From the NCBI GenBank assembly GCA_963930655.1, contig OZ005620.1, forward strand, positions 18,667,001 to 18,731,000: DNA of 64,000 nt, in the 5' to 3' direction. The stretch's first letter is position 1. Every line of letters starts with the position of its first letter. Positions 11,123 through 22,191 of the stretch are shown here, one piece after another. Origin of the DNA: Myrica gale (lineage: Eukaryota > Streptophyta > Magnoliopsida > Fagales > Myricaceae). Below the pieces are notes generated by a model. That model worked only from the letters and a program-made list of their open reading frames with translations. It had not been told where the DNA came from and searched no databases. The position numbers and the translations under genes were made by a program.

Positions 11123-11130
11123 TTTATATA
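11123..11130 (-). promoter_or_regulatory. TATA box of the histidine-rich protein gene
   Basis: TATATAAA on the minus strand. Transcription would start about 30 bp downstream, near 11098. This places the ATG at 11084 in the mRNA and the one at 11120 outside it. Confidence 0.7.
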
Positions 11131-11192
11131 GAACGAGACGGTGTGGATTATGCGAGAGAGAGAGACGGGCAGCGGGCAAAAGGGTTGACATC

Positions 11193-11198
11193 CACGTG
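11193..11198. promoter_or_regulatory. G-box CACGTG
   Basis: CACGTG lies about 65 bp upstream of the TATA box of the histidine-rich gene, a usual place for bZIP or bHLH binding. A role in ABA or light response is possible but only inferred. Confidence 0.4.
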
Positions 11199-11641
11199 TT
11201 GTAGGATACTTGGACGGAGGGAGGGGTGGGGATGTCGCGGTTAGCACGGCTTTGAGTGTGGATTCAGATTTGGGAAGCCGTAGGTTGACGGTAGAATTGC
11301 CCGAGCGTACACGAAAATACGCGTGAGTTGACTTTAAAACGTGCAGCTCACAGGTTTTCTTATATGAGGTGAGGTCGTTTACTGTTCTCCTGCTTCTTTT
11401 GTGATACATATCGTATACTAGTCTTTAGTTAGCGCTTTGCAATCACATGATACTTCTTTAAGACTTTCGCGTATTTCCCTCCCCATTTCACATGGGCTAT
11501 GGAGACACGGCTTTAATCCAGTTAAACGGGATTGATTAGGAAGTTTAATAATTTTATCTATCGAAATTAATTAATTTACATAAATTTAATTATTAATTTT
11601 GTATTTAAAAATATAAAAATTAAATTTATAGTTTAATTTTA

Positions 11642-11877
11642 GGAATAAATACAAAATCAGTCCCTTATACGCAACAATCGAATTAGTCCTCATGATAAGA
11701 AAAACATAAAATTAGTCCCTGTAATTCCATCCATTTTTGTTTGTAGTTGATCCTCCCTCTATCAGAGACTGATTTTATCCATTTCTGACATTATAAGGAT
11801 TAATTTTATGATTTTTTTATCACAAGGATTAATTCGATTTTCGCGTATATCACATTGACTGATTTTGTATTTATCCC
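11642..11877. mobile_element. Mutator-like MITE, 236 bp
   Basis: The inverted ends read GGAATAAATACAAAATCAG on the left and GGGATAAATACAAAATCAG on the right (reverse complement). They are flanked by 9-bp repeats TTAATTTTA (11633-11641) and TTAATTCTA (11878-11886), with one mismatch. A 9-bp duplication points to the Mutator superfamily. No coding capacity. Confidence 0.75.
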
Positions 11878-11886
11878 TTAATTCTA

Positions 11887-12573
11887 TAAATTTATAATTT
11901 TTTTAAAAAATAAAACATCTTATTTTTATAACTTGCGTAGGACCTAAAAATGTTGAGCCGCCCCTTCCCTTTCGTATGTGCCTCCACTAAACGGGGTTAG
12001 AGAGTAGCACCCTTCCCTTCCCTACCTCGTGCACCTTCAATTTTTTTTTTTTTGCTAGGTAATGGAGTGGGAGAAAGTAGCTAAAATGCATATACCGAAA
12101 TTTAAATTTGAGATCAAACTCTTCCAAAAAAAAAAGAGGTGTCAATCGAGCTACAAGCTCCGTGGCTCGTGCACCTACGTGGTAATAAATTTTATGGTAT
12201 CACTAACTCAGTGGGTGACTACTTCAACCAAAAAATAAAATAAAAGAGCGTCTAAGTCTGGATTTGGGGGAGGTGGTTTATTTCTAATTTTCTATAAGGC
12301 ACGAGTGCGACGTGCAGAAGAATATTTCAGGCCTCACGTCAGCTATGACGTTTTATATGTCAAACGACGCGTTAAGTTTAGCATTTTCTTTTGTCTTTGT
12401 TAAGTGCGTCATTGGTGAATTATATTACTAAGTTCATGATAGTGAATTATCAAAATTTATTAAAAAAGACATTTAAAATCATGTTACATGACTTATTTAT
12501 AACACGTTTCATATATAAGATCTATTTACATTAAGCATATTTTGTTAAATTTTAATAGTTCAGAGTACAATAC
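11887..12573. other. Spacer with a possible hAT terminus near 11970
   Basis: No gene is seen. GAGCCGCCCCTTCCC near 11960-11975 resembles the GC-rich end of a hAT-like element, but no partner end or duplication was identified. Confidence 0.3.
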
Positions 12574-12581
12574 CATGTACA

Positions 12582-12761
12582 CAGGGACGAATCTAGGGGG
12601 GACCGCCCCCAAAGATTGTGAATTTTTTTTTAACATTTTTAAGTTATAATCGAAATATTTGTTCGAATTTTACTTAAAATTGTACTCCGACCCCCCGAAA
12701 TTTTTTTTTTGCTTGCAATTGTATTCCGGCCCCCCAAAAAAAATTTATGGCTTCGTCCGTG
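12582..12761. mobile_element. hAT MITE, 180 bp
   Basis: It begins CAGGGACGAATC and ends GCTTCGTCCGTG, flanked by the perfect 8-bp duplication CATGTACA (12574-12581 and 12762-12769). The interior is T-rich with CCCCCC tracts and noncoding. Confidence 0.88.
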
Positions 12762-13857
12762 CATGTACATTACTATGGTTTAAACCTTTAAAGAAACACT
12801 AACATTGTAGTTTACGCAGACAACATGAAGTTTTTTTATAATTTTTACAAGAGCTACCATCTTGGAATTATAATTATATAAAGGAAAAGGAAGCTTCGAC
12901 TATTTATTTTGTAAGATTTTAGAAACAAAATAAATATTGAGTCAGTTGATACATTGTTGGGCTTATCTTAACATCAAAGTTGAAATATAACGATAACAGC
13001 AAGGATCCTCCGCTATAGGTAGGGCTGTGCATTGGCGGTGGCGGTGGCGGTTATGCCTCCAACCGCCACCGCCACCACTATGGGCGGTGTGAGTTTTGGT
13101 ACCACCGATACCGCCACCGGGGGTAACATACAACCGGGCCCAGCGGTAGCGGTTATACCGGTGGCGGTGGCGGTGAACCGCTACACCACTGGGCTCGAAT
13201 TTTGGGCCCTTTTTGAGCGTTTTGGGCCATTTAGCCCCCCTGGGCCCATTTGGGCCCTTTTTTTTGTGTTTTTGGGACACGAAAATTGGACAAATTGCAC
13301 ATTGATCTAAAAATAAAAAATAGAATAATATAATGATCCATATTCGATAATCTAAACAAATATCTAAAACAAATAATGAAATAAAAAAAATAGTGAAAAT
13401 TATATCTAAACATGTAGGCCATATTATTGATCACCATGACAATAATTAAACTTATCATGGAGATTGTTATCATATGGCCTTTTTTCTATATGCCCCATTT
13501 TTTGAGAATGACCAAATCCAATATTTGATCATTCTCAATTAAAACACTAAAACGTAATTTTAATTTTCACTTACAACTTACAAGTTACAAAATTACAACA
13601 AAATTGACAAATTGTCAAATACAAGTTAGAAAACTTACAAGTTAACCAAACTACAATCAATACATAATTCAAGACAACACTATACATCACTATACATACA
13701 TGATACATCAAATAAACATTGTTCAAATAAAATAGCATAAAAAGGATTAAAAAGTGGGGCAAGTGCAACATGCGTCCTACTCCATCTCAATCTCCGTCGT
13801 CAAAGTCGATATCTCTACATAATTAAGAAATAAAAGCATAAAATTATAATGATTACA

Positions 13858-15614
13858 TTATATTGAGTATTGAATTTCAAAATGTAACCAAAGAATAATT
13901 TTACCTGAATCAAGCCTGTAAGTCTCTTCATCTTCAGTTATGTTATGGGATCCATAAAGTTCAGCTTCAACCACTCCCACAATAGGGTCACCTCTCAACC
14001 AATTCTGAGCACATATTAATCCTTCAGCAGTCTTTGGAGCCAACGAACTCCTGAAAGGATCCAAGATCCGTCCTCCAGTACTAAACACCGACTCAGAGGG
14101 CACAGTGGTGATGGGGATTGCCAATACATCACGGGCTATCTGAGAAATAACTGGAAACCTCGAAGAGTTCACCTTCCACCAATTCAGAATATCAAATTCC
14201 GGACTCTTCTCGATAACTCCCTCAGATAAATATCTCTCAATCTCAGATTTGAACTCCAACGCCCGCTGTGAAATTCTCCATTCAGTAAAGTAATCACTAT
14301 CATCATCAATATCAACATCAACCATAGAGACAGTGCTATCGACAACAGCACAGGGAGGAGTGGTAGTACTAGTACCACTACCACTACTAGTACTAGTAGA
14401 TGAGGCACTACTATACTCGGAAAACATCCTCTCAAATACACCTTTTATTTTGTTTGTCATCTCCTTCCCCTTTGCCTCCCCTAATTGGTTCTTGAACCAA
14501 TACTCCAATACCCCCAATTTGTATCGAGGATCAATCAATGCTGCAATGAATAAAAATCCATTCACATTCTCTAAATCACCCCAATACTTGTCATATTTCG
14601 ACTGCATTTTCAATGTCATAGCCACAAGATCCTTTTGCCCACTGGATTTATACCTCGTGATATGCCTAGTAATCTTAGTCAATTCTTCAAAGAAGGAATT
14701 AGATGTGGCCAAGTTCGATCCCGATACCCGCAGAGTGACCTCATAGAATAACTTCAAAAATTTTATTACACCACGAATGGCCTCCCAATCCTCAAATGTA
14801 GGTGGACCCAAACCTTGCCTCCCATGCCCATCCTCTTGCAAATAAAGAACAAAATGCCCATCCAAAATCATCATCTGATCAAATGCTTTCTGGTATTTCT
14901 CAGCTACATTCAACATAAAATAGGTGGAGTTCCAACGGGTTGAAACATCAAGACTCAAGAATTGACCACATTCAATATTTTTTTCTGCAACAGCTTTCTT
15001 GAAAGTTTCTAACCTTTGAGGTGAAGACTTTACATATTTGATCATATTGCGGACTTTAGATATCGAATTATGCACATCTTTCAATCCGTCAGAGACAATC
15101 AAATTAAGAACATGTGCACAACACCTACAATGTAAATACTCATGTCCACACACAATCTTCAAAGCTGAACAACCAATACTTTCAGACAATTGTCTTCTTC
15201 TGAATTGGTCAATTGCCGCATCGTTAGAAGATGCATTATCAACCGTAATGGTTAGCACCCTATCAATATGCCATTCAAGTAGACAATCTTCTAATTCCTC
15301 GAAGGCATCTTAAACTTAGGTTCTAAGTAATGCATCAACGCCTTAAACCCAACCTTCTGAACCGTGATAAATGACAATTCGTCTATAATTACCATTCTTG
15401 CTATCAACTCCCTAATAGCCTTCTCATCAAACTTACGAGTGACCCCCATCACCCCAACATCACCACTATTTGCCCTCGATGCATCATGATTCAACAACAT
15501 CTGACCAACATCCACATGACCCGCTAAAGTCCTTTTGTAATAAACACAAGACTCTAAATGTTGCCTCAACCCCGATGTCCCAGGAAAAGATGATGGTGTC
15601 GACACATTGTACAC
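13858..15614 (-). pseudogene. hAT transposase with internal deletion
   Basis: The frame 15258-13858 (466 residues) carries TITVDNASSND, CCAHVLNLIVSDGL, TRWNSTYFML, then the hATC domain with NWWKVNSSRFP and VPSESVFSTGGR. Upstream, 15614-15291 gives the end of the zinc-finger region (RQHLESCVYYKRT) and VIIDELSF. At about 15300 the sequence jumps from LEPKFKMPSR directly to EELEDCLLEW with a frame change. About 100 residues are missing, including the LTTDxW segment that holds the first catalytic Asp. The zinc finger itself is cut at 15614 by a hairpin repeat. This protein cannot be an active transposase, but the dimerisation half could still be made. Confidence 0.9.
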
Positions 15615-15827
15615 TCACCAAAAAGCAAGCTTCCAAGCCAAATTAATGGTGTCGACACATAGACCAAAGGTGTCGACACATTGCACTATCAACAGAAAGC
15701 AGGTTTCCAGGCCAAGCTGATGGTGTCGACACCTTTGGTCTATGTGTCGACACCATTAATTTGGCTTGGAAGCTTGCTTTCTGGTGAGTGTACAATGTGT
15801 CGACACCTTTGGTCTATGTGTCGACAC
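15596..15827. repeat. GTGTCGACAC palindrome array in a near-perfect hairpin
   Basis: Seven copies of TGTCGACAC occur at 15597, 15650, 15671, 15724, 15745, 15798 and 15819. The stretches 15596-15679 and 15723-15807 are reverse complements with one mismatch over about 83 bp, separated by a loop of about 43 bp. The loop is itself a diverged direct copy of part of the arm. The array lies where the transposase zinc finger should continue. Confidence 0.9.
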
Positions 15828-15829
15828 AT

Positions 15830-16430
15830 TGCACTTACAGTGCTGTACACAATATGCAGAGAAAATGTCATTCCCATTCTAAATGAAATTGATTTACTCT
15901 TGAAAGACAATTTGTGAATCATTAGATCAGCACAAAATCAAGAAGTCAGACAACTATAATAAATGGTCAACAGATTTTCTGGTTTACTTTCATCTTCATT
16001 GGTCATATCAGTTAATTAGAGCCAATCGGTGTGAAAAAAAAAATAAAGGCAGAGATGGATTTAGGGATTTACTGTGAGGGAGCTGGGAGACAGAGTCACA
16101 GCGTCGAGGGAGAGTGAGACGTCGGCCGGCGGCAGCTGCATGTATGAGGCGGAGACACATTAGAATCGAAAGAGAGAGAGAGAGGCAGATAGCGAGAGAG
16201 AGCCTGAAAGGGAGACAGAGACTTACCGTGAGGGAGAGTGACGTTCACCGTGAGAGAGAGAGTGTCGAGCCGTCGAGGGGGAGGCCGGAGGGCAGTGGGC
16301 ACCGAAAAATCGTCGACTGTCGAGGGAGGAGCCGTCGAGGGGGAGAAATGTCAAATGAGATTGAGAATTTGAGGGGGGATCGGGATTATGAGATTTGGAT
16401 TTTGGGAACCCTAACACGCTAAGGGCTTTT
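15830..16430. other. Transposase leader of hAT element 2, GA-rich
   Basis: No zinc-finger coding sequence was recovered here. GA-rich tracts (16160-16260), which are CT on the coding strand, resemble the CT-rich leader in hAT element 1 at 1430-1490. Confidence 0.45.
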
Positions 16431-16662
16431 AGCAGGCGTAGATGAGGAACCAAAACGACGCCGTTTTCAGTTTTTTTTAAAAAATCGGTTTGTGGCGGTG
16501 AACCGCCGGCGGTTGGCGGTTTCACCGCCACCGCCAATTTCACCGCCTTTTGGTGAAATTGGCAACCGGTACCGCCCCCGCTACTAAGCGGGGGACGGTT
16601 ACCGGTGGCGGTGCCGGTTAACCGGCACACCGCCGGTACCGGTGAACAGCCCTAGCTATAGG

Positions 16663-17432
16663 ACAGTGAACCAACTGCAGGCAGCTACAGAGCTGTTGAA
16701 TGGGCATTCAGGCAACAGGTTTATTGGGCCATTCTTACTTTGCAAGCCCGAATCTCCATTGACTTAACGACAAGTGGGGCTTACAGCAACATTGGGTTGA
16801 AACATGCTTGGGCTAGTCTTTTTTCAATTCCGTAAAAGTACTGACTTGGGTCTTCAGGCCTTGCTAGTGAGCCCATAGTCCGCCGTTTGTGTTTGGATAT
16901 GACATGGATCAACCGTTGAGACACGTGGTCATCATCTTCTAAAAACAAGAGAGAATTCATGAATCTACTTCAGTACTGCTGTCTGTATTTACAAGCAGAA
17001 AAAACGAGTTTCTTTATTCCGAAGCGGCGATCAAAATTATTCTGGAAAAACATCAATCTCAGCGGTCGACTGAGATCTCTCACCAAGTCTCGATCATTTG
17101 ATCTTGATGCAGCACCCTGTCAAGCAACAGAGTATTGGCATCGCACCAAAACCAAACCAAGGAATCTCACCCCTTCGCTCTTATAAAGGCGCTATCTCAA
17201 TGAGTTTCTCTCGACAACTTCGTACGTGTCATCCAAAGCTATGACATTGACATTGAGGTGATTTCTTTGTGTAATTGTGTGTCGTACGTTCTCTTAACCT
17301 TTACCAAGTCCTACTCCGACAATATTTGCAGATCAGCATGCTCCAACGGTTGGTTTACTTTCTGAAAGTGGAATGTGAAGTGTGAACCACACAAACGTAG
17401 TGTGTGTGTCGTTCTATGTATGGCATGAGTAC
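16663..17432. other. Spacer
   Basis: No recognisable gene. Short open frames such as 16959-17186 show no family features. Confidence 0.35.
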
Positions 17433-17638
17433 TTTAAACGAGATAGGGTCAAAACGACGCCGTAAAGGGGAAAACGGCTTTGTCGGTTTACCGTCACCGC
17501 CACCGCTTGTATCACCGCTATTCCCTGGAAAAGGTAACCGCCACCGCCTCCGCTAAGAAGCGGTGGACGGTGGTAGGTGGCGGTACCGGTGCCGGTGCCG
17601 GTTAACCGGCCCACCGCCGGTACAGGTGAACAACCCTA
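17433..17638. mobile_element. Solo terminal fragment of the hAT element 2 family
   Basis: This is a diverged copy of the last 210 bp of element 2, with the same AAAACGACGCCGT entry, the ACCGCC-rich tract, GGTTAACCGGC and an end reading GTGAACAACCCTA. ATGAGTAC (17425-17432) and ATGAGTAA (17639-17646) flank it with one mismatch, which would fit a short derivative. The left end does not start with TAGGG, so it could instead be a plain truncated end. Confidence 0.6.
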
Positions 17639-17646
17639 ATGAGTAA

Positions 17647-19521
17647 GTTCATGGAGAGAAACAAAATAATTCAATGACTTTAATAAGTGGGATTTATATA
17701 AGGGACGAAAAGATAGTTCGAACCTAAACTTAAGAATATTTCATAAACCATAAAAAAGAAGAAGAAGAATACAGCCCCTCACGTGTGGCTGTTTGGGCTC
17801 GAAAGGACGCATGTGACTGACAGCTGCCTCCTGCCGGTACTATGGGGGAACAGATTCCCTCCGAAAGCTACTAAAGGGAAGGTGGAAATTAAAAATAAAT
17901 AAATAAATGGTTGATAGAAGTACATATTATTTAATAAAAAAAAATTAGAAAGAACTTGTAAGTCAGCTATCATTAAAATTGATTTGTTTTTTTTTTTAAT
18001 CTCCACGTTCCCTTCGGTGTGGCGCAGTACTTTGGATCTGTGACTTCTCCCTCTTTCTGCGAGGAATCTCATCAGTCATTGGAGGTCCCTCTGCCTCCGC
18101 TCTTGAGGTTGACACGTGGTTAAGTTATAGATGCCAAACGCTTCATTGCTGCAGCCTGCAGTTTCCAAGCAGATGAAGCGCCCACGTGCACGGGCTTTTG
18201 TCTCCTTGGAGGTATCACAGATAAAATGGAGCATCTTCTTCTTCTTCTTGACCTTTACATAGATTCAGGAAAAAGGGTTATGCAGAGCAAGTTGTACGGT
18301 TGGCAAAACTCCAACCTCTTCTTTAACCCTATCGATACTCTTTAGTTTTAAAGCAAATATCAGCTTGCATTTGCAAATTGTTTTGTCAGATGAACAGACA
18401 GCTACACGTGTCTACCTGACCTAGAAGATATATGCAAGCAAATGTATTAGGAATCGGGCAAAATAGAATGGTCCCCTACCGTCTTATGAACGGTTTTAAT
18501 TTAATATTCCTTTCAGGCTTTCAGGTCTATACTGAACGAGTGTTTATCATACAAACTATGTCGACCTACGGCTACGGCGTCCTAGTATATTAATGGTGTG
18601 TGTATAGTTTACTGGAGAAAAGAGAGAGAGTTTTGTTTATGTTCACTCTCTAGCTGTGTAGAAGGATATTGTTTCTTGTTTTCTAGAGCAGCACTCTGTA
18701 ACCTGCAGATAAACAGTGACCGATCTTAAGTTTTCATCACGATCATAACTTGGATAAAATCATTAAGATCACATCAACTCGTGGGTAAAGTGAGAGAGGG
18801 GGCTCTATATGCAAATGAGGACGGGGGACGTACGTAATCTGGAGGAAAACGATAAAGCTAGGTTTGATTTTTTCTTCTGATCACCCAATATTGTTCAACT
18901 GGTGTCATGAGTCAGTCTGTAAGACTGAAACTTCAGAGAAGCACTTTTTGAATAAAATCAGACATGGGGATCTATACGTGGGGGCATGATTTGGATCGAC
19001 CTACGAGAAAGAATCCACAGTGCATATGCATATGCATGTTCTGCATCTGACCCAGTCTAATATAACATCTCAACCTCACATACTTTCTATAATTCATGTA
19101 TTAAATAGATATTATTCATCCTCTTTTTGACACAGTCATATATACTGTATACATTTAGCTCAGGTTGAGTGGGTATAAGGGTGTAGGACCAAATTTTTTT
19201 GTTTTTCTCACTGATCCCTTATTAAGCAAAAATAATGTGTACAAAGAAGAACTACTATTTTTTTATCTTGAAAATTCAAGGCAATGGCAGTATTTGTGAA
19301 AGTTTAAGCAGATCAAAATCAAAACAGTTGTTTTTTTTTTGTTGGCCTTTCCTTCTGATACACATCCCTTCAATTCTATATAAATCCTATATATTTAGCG
19401 ACTGATTATTTTCAGTGGCGATTACAGTCGATCTTTGACTACCAATTCTGCATATATATCCTGATCAAGGGCTTGGTACATGGATTGACACATTAGCTAG
19501 GCAAGGATTAAGTTGTGCCCT
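17647..19521. other. Spacer without recognised genes
   Basis: Low-complexity AT-rich stretches and scattered promoter-like elements, but no coding sequence I can support. Confidence 0.35.
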
Positions 19522-19539
19522 CGTACGAGTACCTCATTA

Positions 19540-21643
19540 TTATTATTTTTTTAATCAAGACACATTTTATTCATAGTATAGAAAATTACAGCTGAAAACT
19601 TACAACGGAAAGGACCCAAAGGGTCAGTAACAAGTCTAGGGGCCGTAGCCCATAAACGAGGACTCAAGGTCCTCAGAGGAAGCGGGGAGACACGCAAGAT
19701 ATGGGCGTAAAAACCCATAAAAAGTAACAACCACTGCACAAGACAATGACAACTGCCGCTAAAGGAAAGACGTAGCGTCGATCCTGCTCCTTTATAATAC
19801 TTCAAATGCAAATACCAGTTGTAAAACTACACACAGACACAACCACACGGCAGGTAAGCCCATAAGGGTGGATAAGCCCGCCCGAACGGGCGGTAAGCTG
19901 ACATAAGCAGCAGATAAAGACAAGCAAACAATGACCAGATTTGAACAGGAGCTGTTGGTGGTAGGAAATGTGCATGGTGGCGGTTAGAGGAGGTCCACAG
20001 CCAAGGGGGAAGAGCAGGAGCCGCATCGATCGGTCCTGAGGAGAGTAGCGCGTCACGGGAGGCGAAGGAACCGACAACATCGACTAGAAGACTCGGCGCG
20101 TGAGATCCACGGGCACCGCGAGAGGCTTGTGAGTGAAAGGATCCCCAGTGAAGACATAGGGGGTGACAACCATGAGTGGGAGGATAGGTGCCGAGATGAG
20201 GCACCAGTGCCACCAATGGACATCCATGACATGCCCACAGCGCGCGCGGTGACAACACCACAGCCAAGCCATGGCACCCACGCGCGCGCGCGCAAGCTCA
20301 GCGCCCCTGACAAGGCATGGTGCCCCAGCAACAGCCATGCCTGGCATGCCAGCCAACCGGCCACAGACATGCCATGACAAGCTCATGGCTAGCCCATGGC
20401 CTCGCCCATGGTCTTGCCATGACACGGTGCCACAGCAAGTCCTTGGCCACCAGGCAAGCCATGTAGCCATAGCAGGCCAGCAGACATAAGAGTGACATGG
20501 CACAGGATGACCACTACCACCAGCCACCACCAGTGGCGGAGCACCACCACCCCTACCGATGTTAGGTGGGGAATGCAAGAGGAAGGTCACAGGACCCAGA
20601 GGAGCATCACCACCCATGGTGGTGCAAGCGGCAGCGGACGACGGCGAGATCCTGGAATTGATAGAGGTATCTTAGGGATTAGCTCCTTTTATTGTTATGA
20701 TTGAATAAATCATATCTTCTAGATTTAGGGATCATTTCCTAAACTCTAGAAGATTTCTTTCCTTTATGTTTATGTTCAATTATGCATGTAATTTCAAATC
20801 TCCTTGATTAAAGGGATTTGATTTAGATTTGATTGTGATTTGAATTTATTGTGATTGAGTCAATTAGGGTTTGTAAGCTCCTAAGGATGTCTATATAAAC
20901 ACCCTTAAGAGCATTAGAGATAGTCATTCAGAAGAGTAGAGTCTTGGAGAGCCAGAGAGCTTTTGGGTTGAGATTTGGCCAAGCATAGGCACATATATGC
21001 TAAGTCGGTTTCAAGGCTAATAACCTTGTCACTTGGGATACCTAGTTTGGGTACCCGTTCTTGGGCTAATTAACCCTTGATCGAGATTGTTCTTTGTTCT
21101 TGTGGTCTTTGGGCTAATTAACCCTTGACCACGTTCTTCGTTCTTCAATAATATCAGTTAGAGTGTTCTCCATTTGTGTGTGTTAGATCCTATCTGCAAC
21201 GCTCGTGTGTTAATTGAAACGGTTCGGGAGGATCGATTGTGGTGTTGGAGCGGATCGCTTAGCAGGAGTTGGAGTTGTTATGACGGCCTAGACCGGGGTC
21301 CCTAACAGTGAGTCTACACGCGTCATCTTCATCATGCAAGAAGATGGTCTTTGCGTAGATCGGGGCCGTCTGAGATCGGTCATGGGGCGCGTGTCAGCCA
21401 ACGATTGCCGGAGACCGCTGTCAGCCGCTTGTGTGTCACCTGAAAGGAAACTCAAAAGAAAAAGCTCCAGCCAGTCGAACTAGGGAGAAAGAGGAGGAAA
21501 AAGGAAAAGAGATAGATGTAAGGGGAGAAGAGGGCAGAAGGAAGGTGAGAGCCGAATCTCCCACCTTCCTCTTGGAGGCGTTAGGTGAGGGGGCTGCAGA
21601 GAGGTTAGAGAAGAGAGGGGCTGGGTTTTCGTTGGGGGGTCAC
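19540..21643 (-). mobile_element. LINE-like retroposon with long target-site duplication
   Basis: CGTACGAGTACCTCATTA (19522-19539) and CGTACGAGTATCTCATTA (21644-21661) are 18-bp direct repeats with one mismatch. Next to the left one, the minus strand ends in an AATAAA signal followed by A-rich and ATA repeats. Next to the right one is a GC- and CT-rich leader. This fits a target-primed retroposon on the minus strand. No reverse transcriptase domain is recognisable, so it is truncated, internally deleted or non-autonomous. An LTR-like segment appears nested inside. Confidence 0.65.
20651..21308 (+). mobile_element. LTR-like segment nested in the LINE-like element
   Basis: The segment starts TGGAATTG and ends CCCTAACA. 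It has an AT-rich first half, a TATA box (CTATATAAACACC near 20890) and a GC-richer end, as in an LTR. No primer binding site, polypurine tract or 5-bp duplication was identified, so this is a weak call. Confidence 0.35.
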
Positions 21644-21661
21644 CGTACGAGTATCTCATTA

Positions 21662-22109
21662 ACTTCCGAGGCATCCACATTAATATTCTTCCCTGTAATT
21701 AAGTACTGTTGACTTTTCTAGCGCAAGCGTGTGCATTGGGTTTTTTTTATGATGATTCCACAAACCCTAGGTCAGAACTTTATGAATCAATATGGCGCCT
21801 CCATGATTCCATCAGCCCCCCCCCCCCCCCCCCCAAAAAAAAAAAAAAAAAAAAGAAGAAGCTAGTGGTACTTTAAACCAAGCTGCACTAGATCACGAGT
21901 AATTATTTCATAAGGCACGTAGTGGCATTCAATGAAGGGTTTGAATTTTTGGCAAATAAGAAATAGAGAGAACTTAACGGTCACATGATAAAACAGACTC
22001 AGTACTAGAGTTGAATTAGCAAGCATAATTTCTTTCATTGCGTCTTTGGTTTCAAATGAGAGATGTGGACCACTCGTGACTGTTCAAAAGTCATACTCCT
22101 GTTCATGCA
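21662..22109. other. Spacer and promoter region of the I9 gene
   Basis: Contains a C18 run followed by about 20 A (21816-21853). No coding sequence. Confidence 0.4.
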
Positions 22110-22118
22110 TATATAAAT
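22110..22118 (+). promoter_or_regulatory. TATA box of the I9 gene
   Basis: ATATATAAAT about 75-80 bp upstream of the ATG at 22192, a good distance for a plant core promoter with a short leader. Confidence 0.6.
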
Positions 22119-22191
22119 AGCCTAAACATGTGACTTGATACCCATTGCATTTTATTCAAAATCCAAACAAGGAGAAAAGGAACCAAGGCGA

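Larger units (their letters stand above)
13020..16654 (-). mobile_element. hAT element 2 (RICESLEEPER/Ac-like), both ends present
   Basis: The ends are TAGGGCTGTGCA at 13020 and, in reverse complement, TAGGGCTGTTCA at 16654. They are flanked by the perfect 8-bp duplication GCTATAGG (13012-13019 and 16655-16662). The element is 3635 bp. Both subterminal regions are rich in GGCGGT/ACCGCC repeats, probable transposase-binding sites by analogy with Ac. The transposase lies on the minus strand; its leader (about 16090-16430) is GA-rich. The gene has an internal deletion, so the element is non-autonomous, but its ends are well preserved. Confidence 0.95.

Noticed and set aside
20084-20617. Minus-strand frame of 177 codons in the LINE-like element
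   Set aside because: GC-rich low-complexity stretch; overlapping frames are open in several phases and no reverse transcriptase or endonuclease motif is visible.
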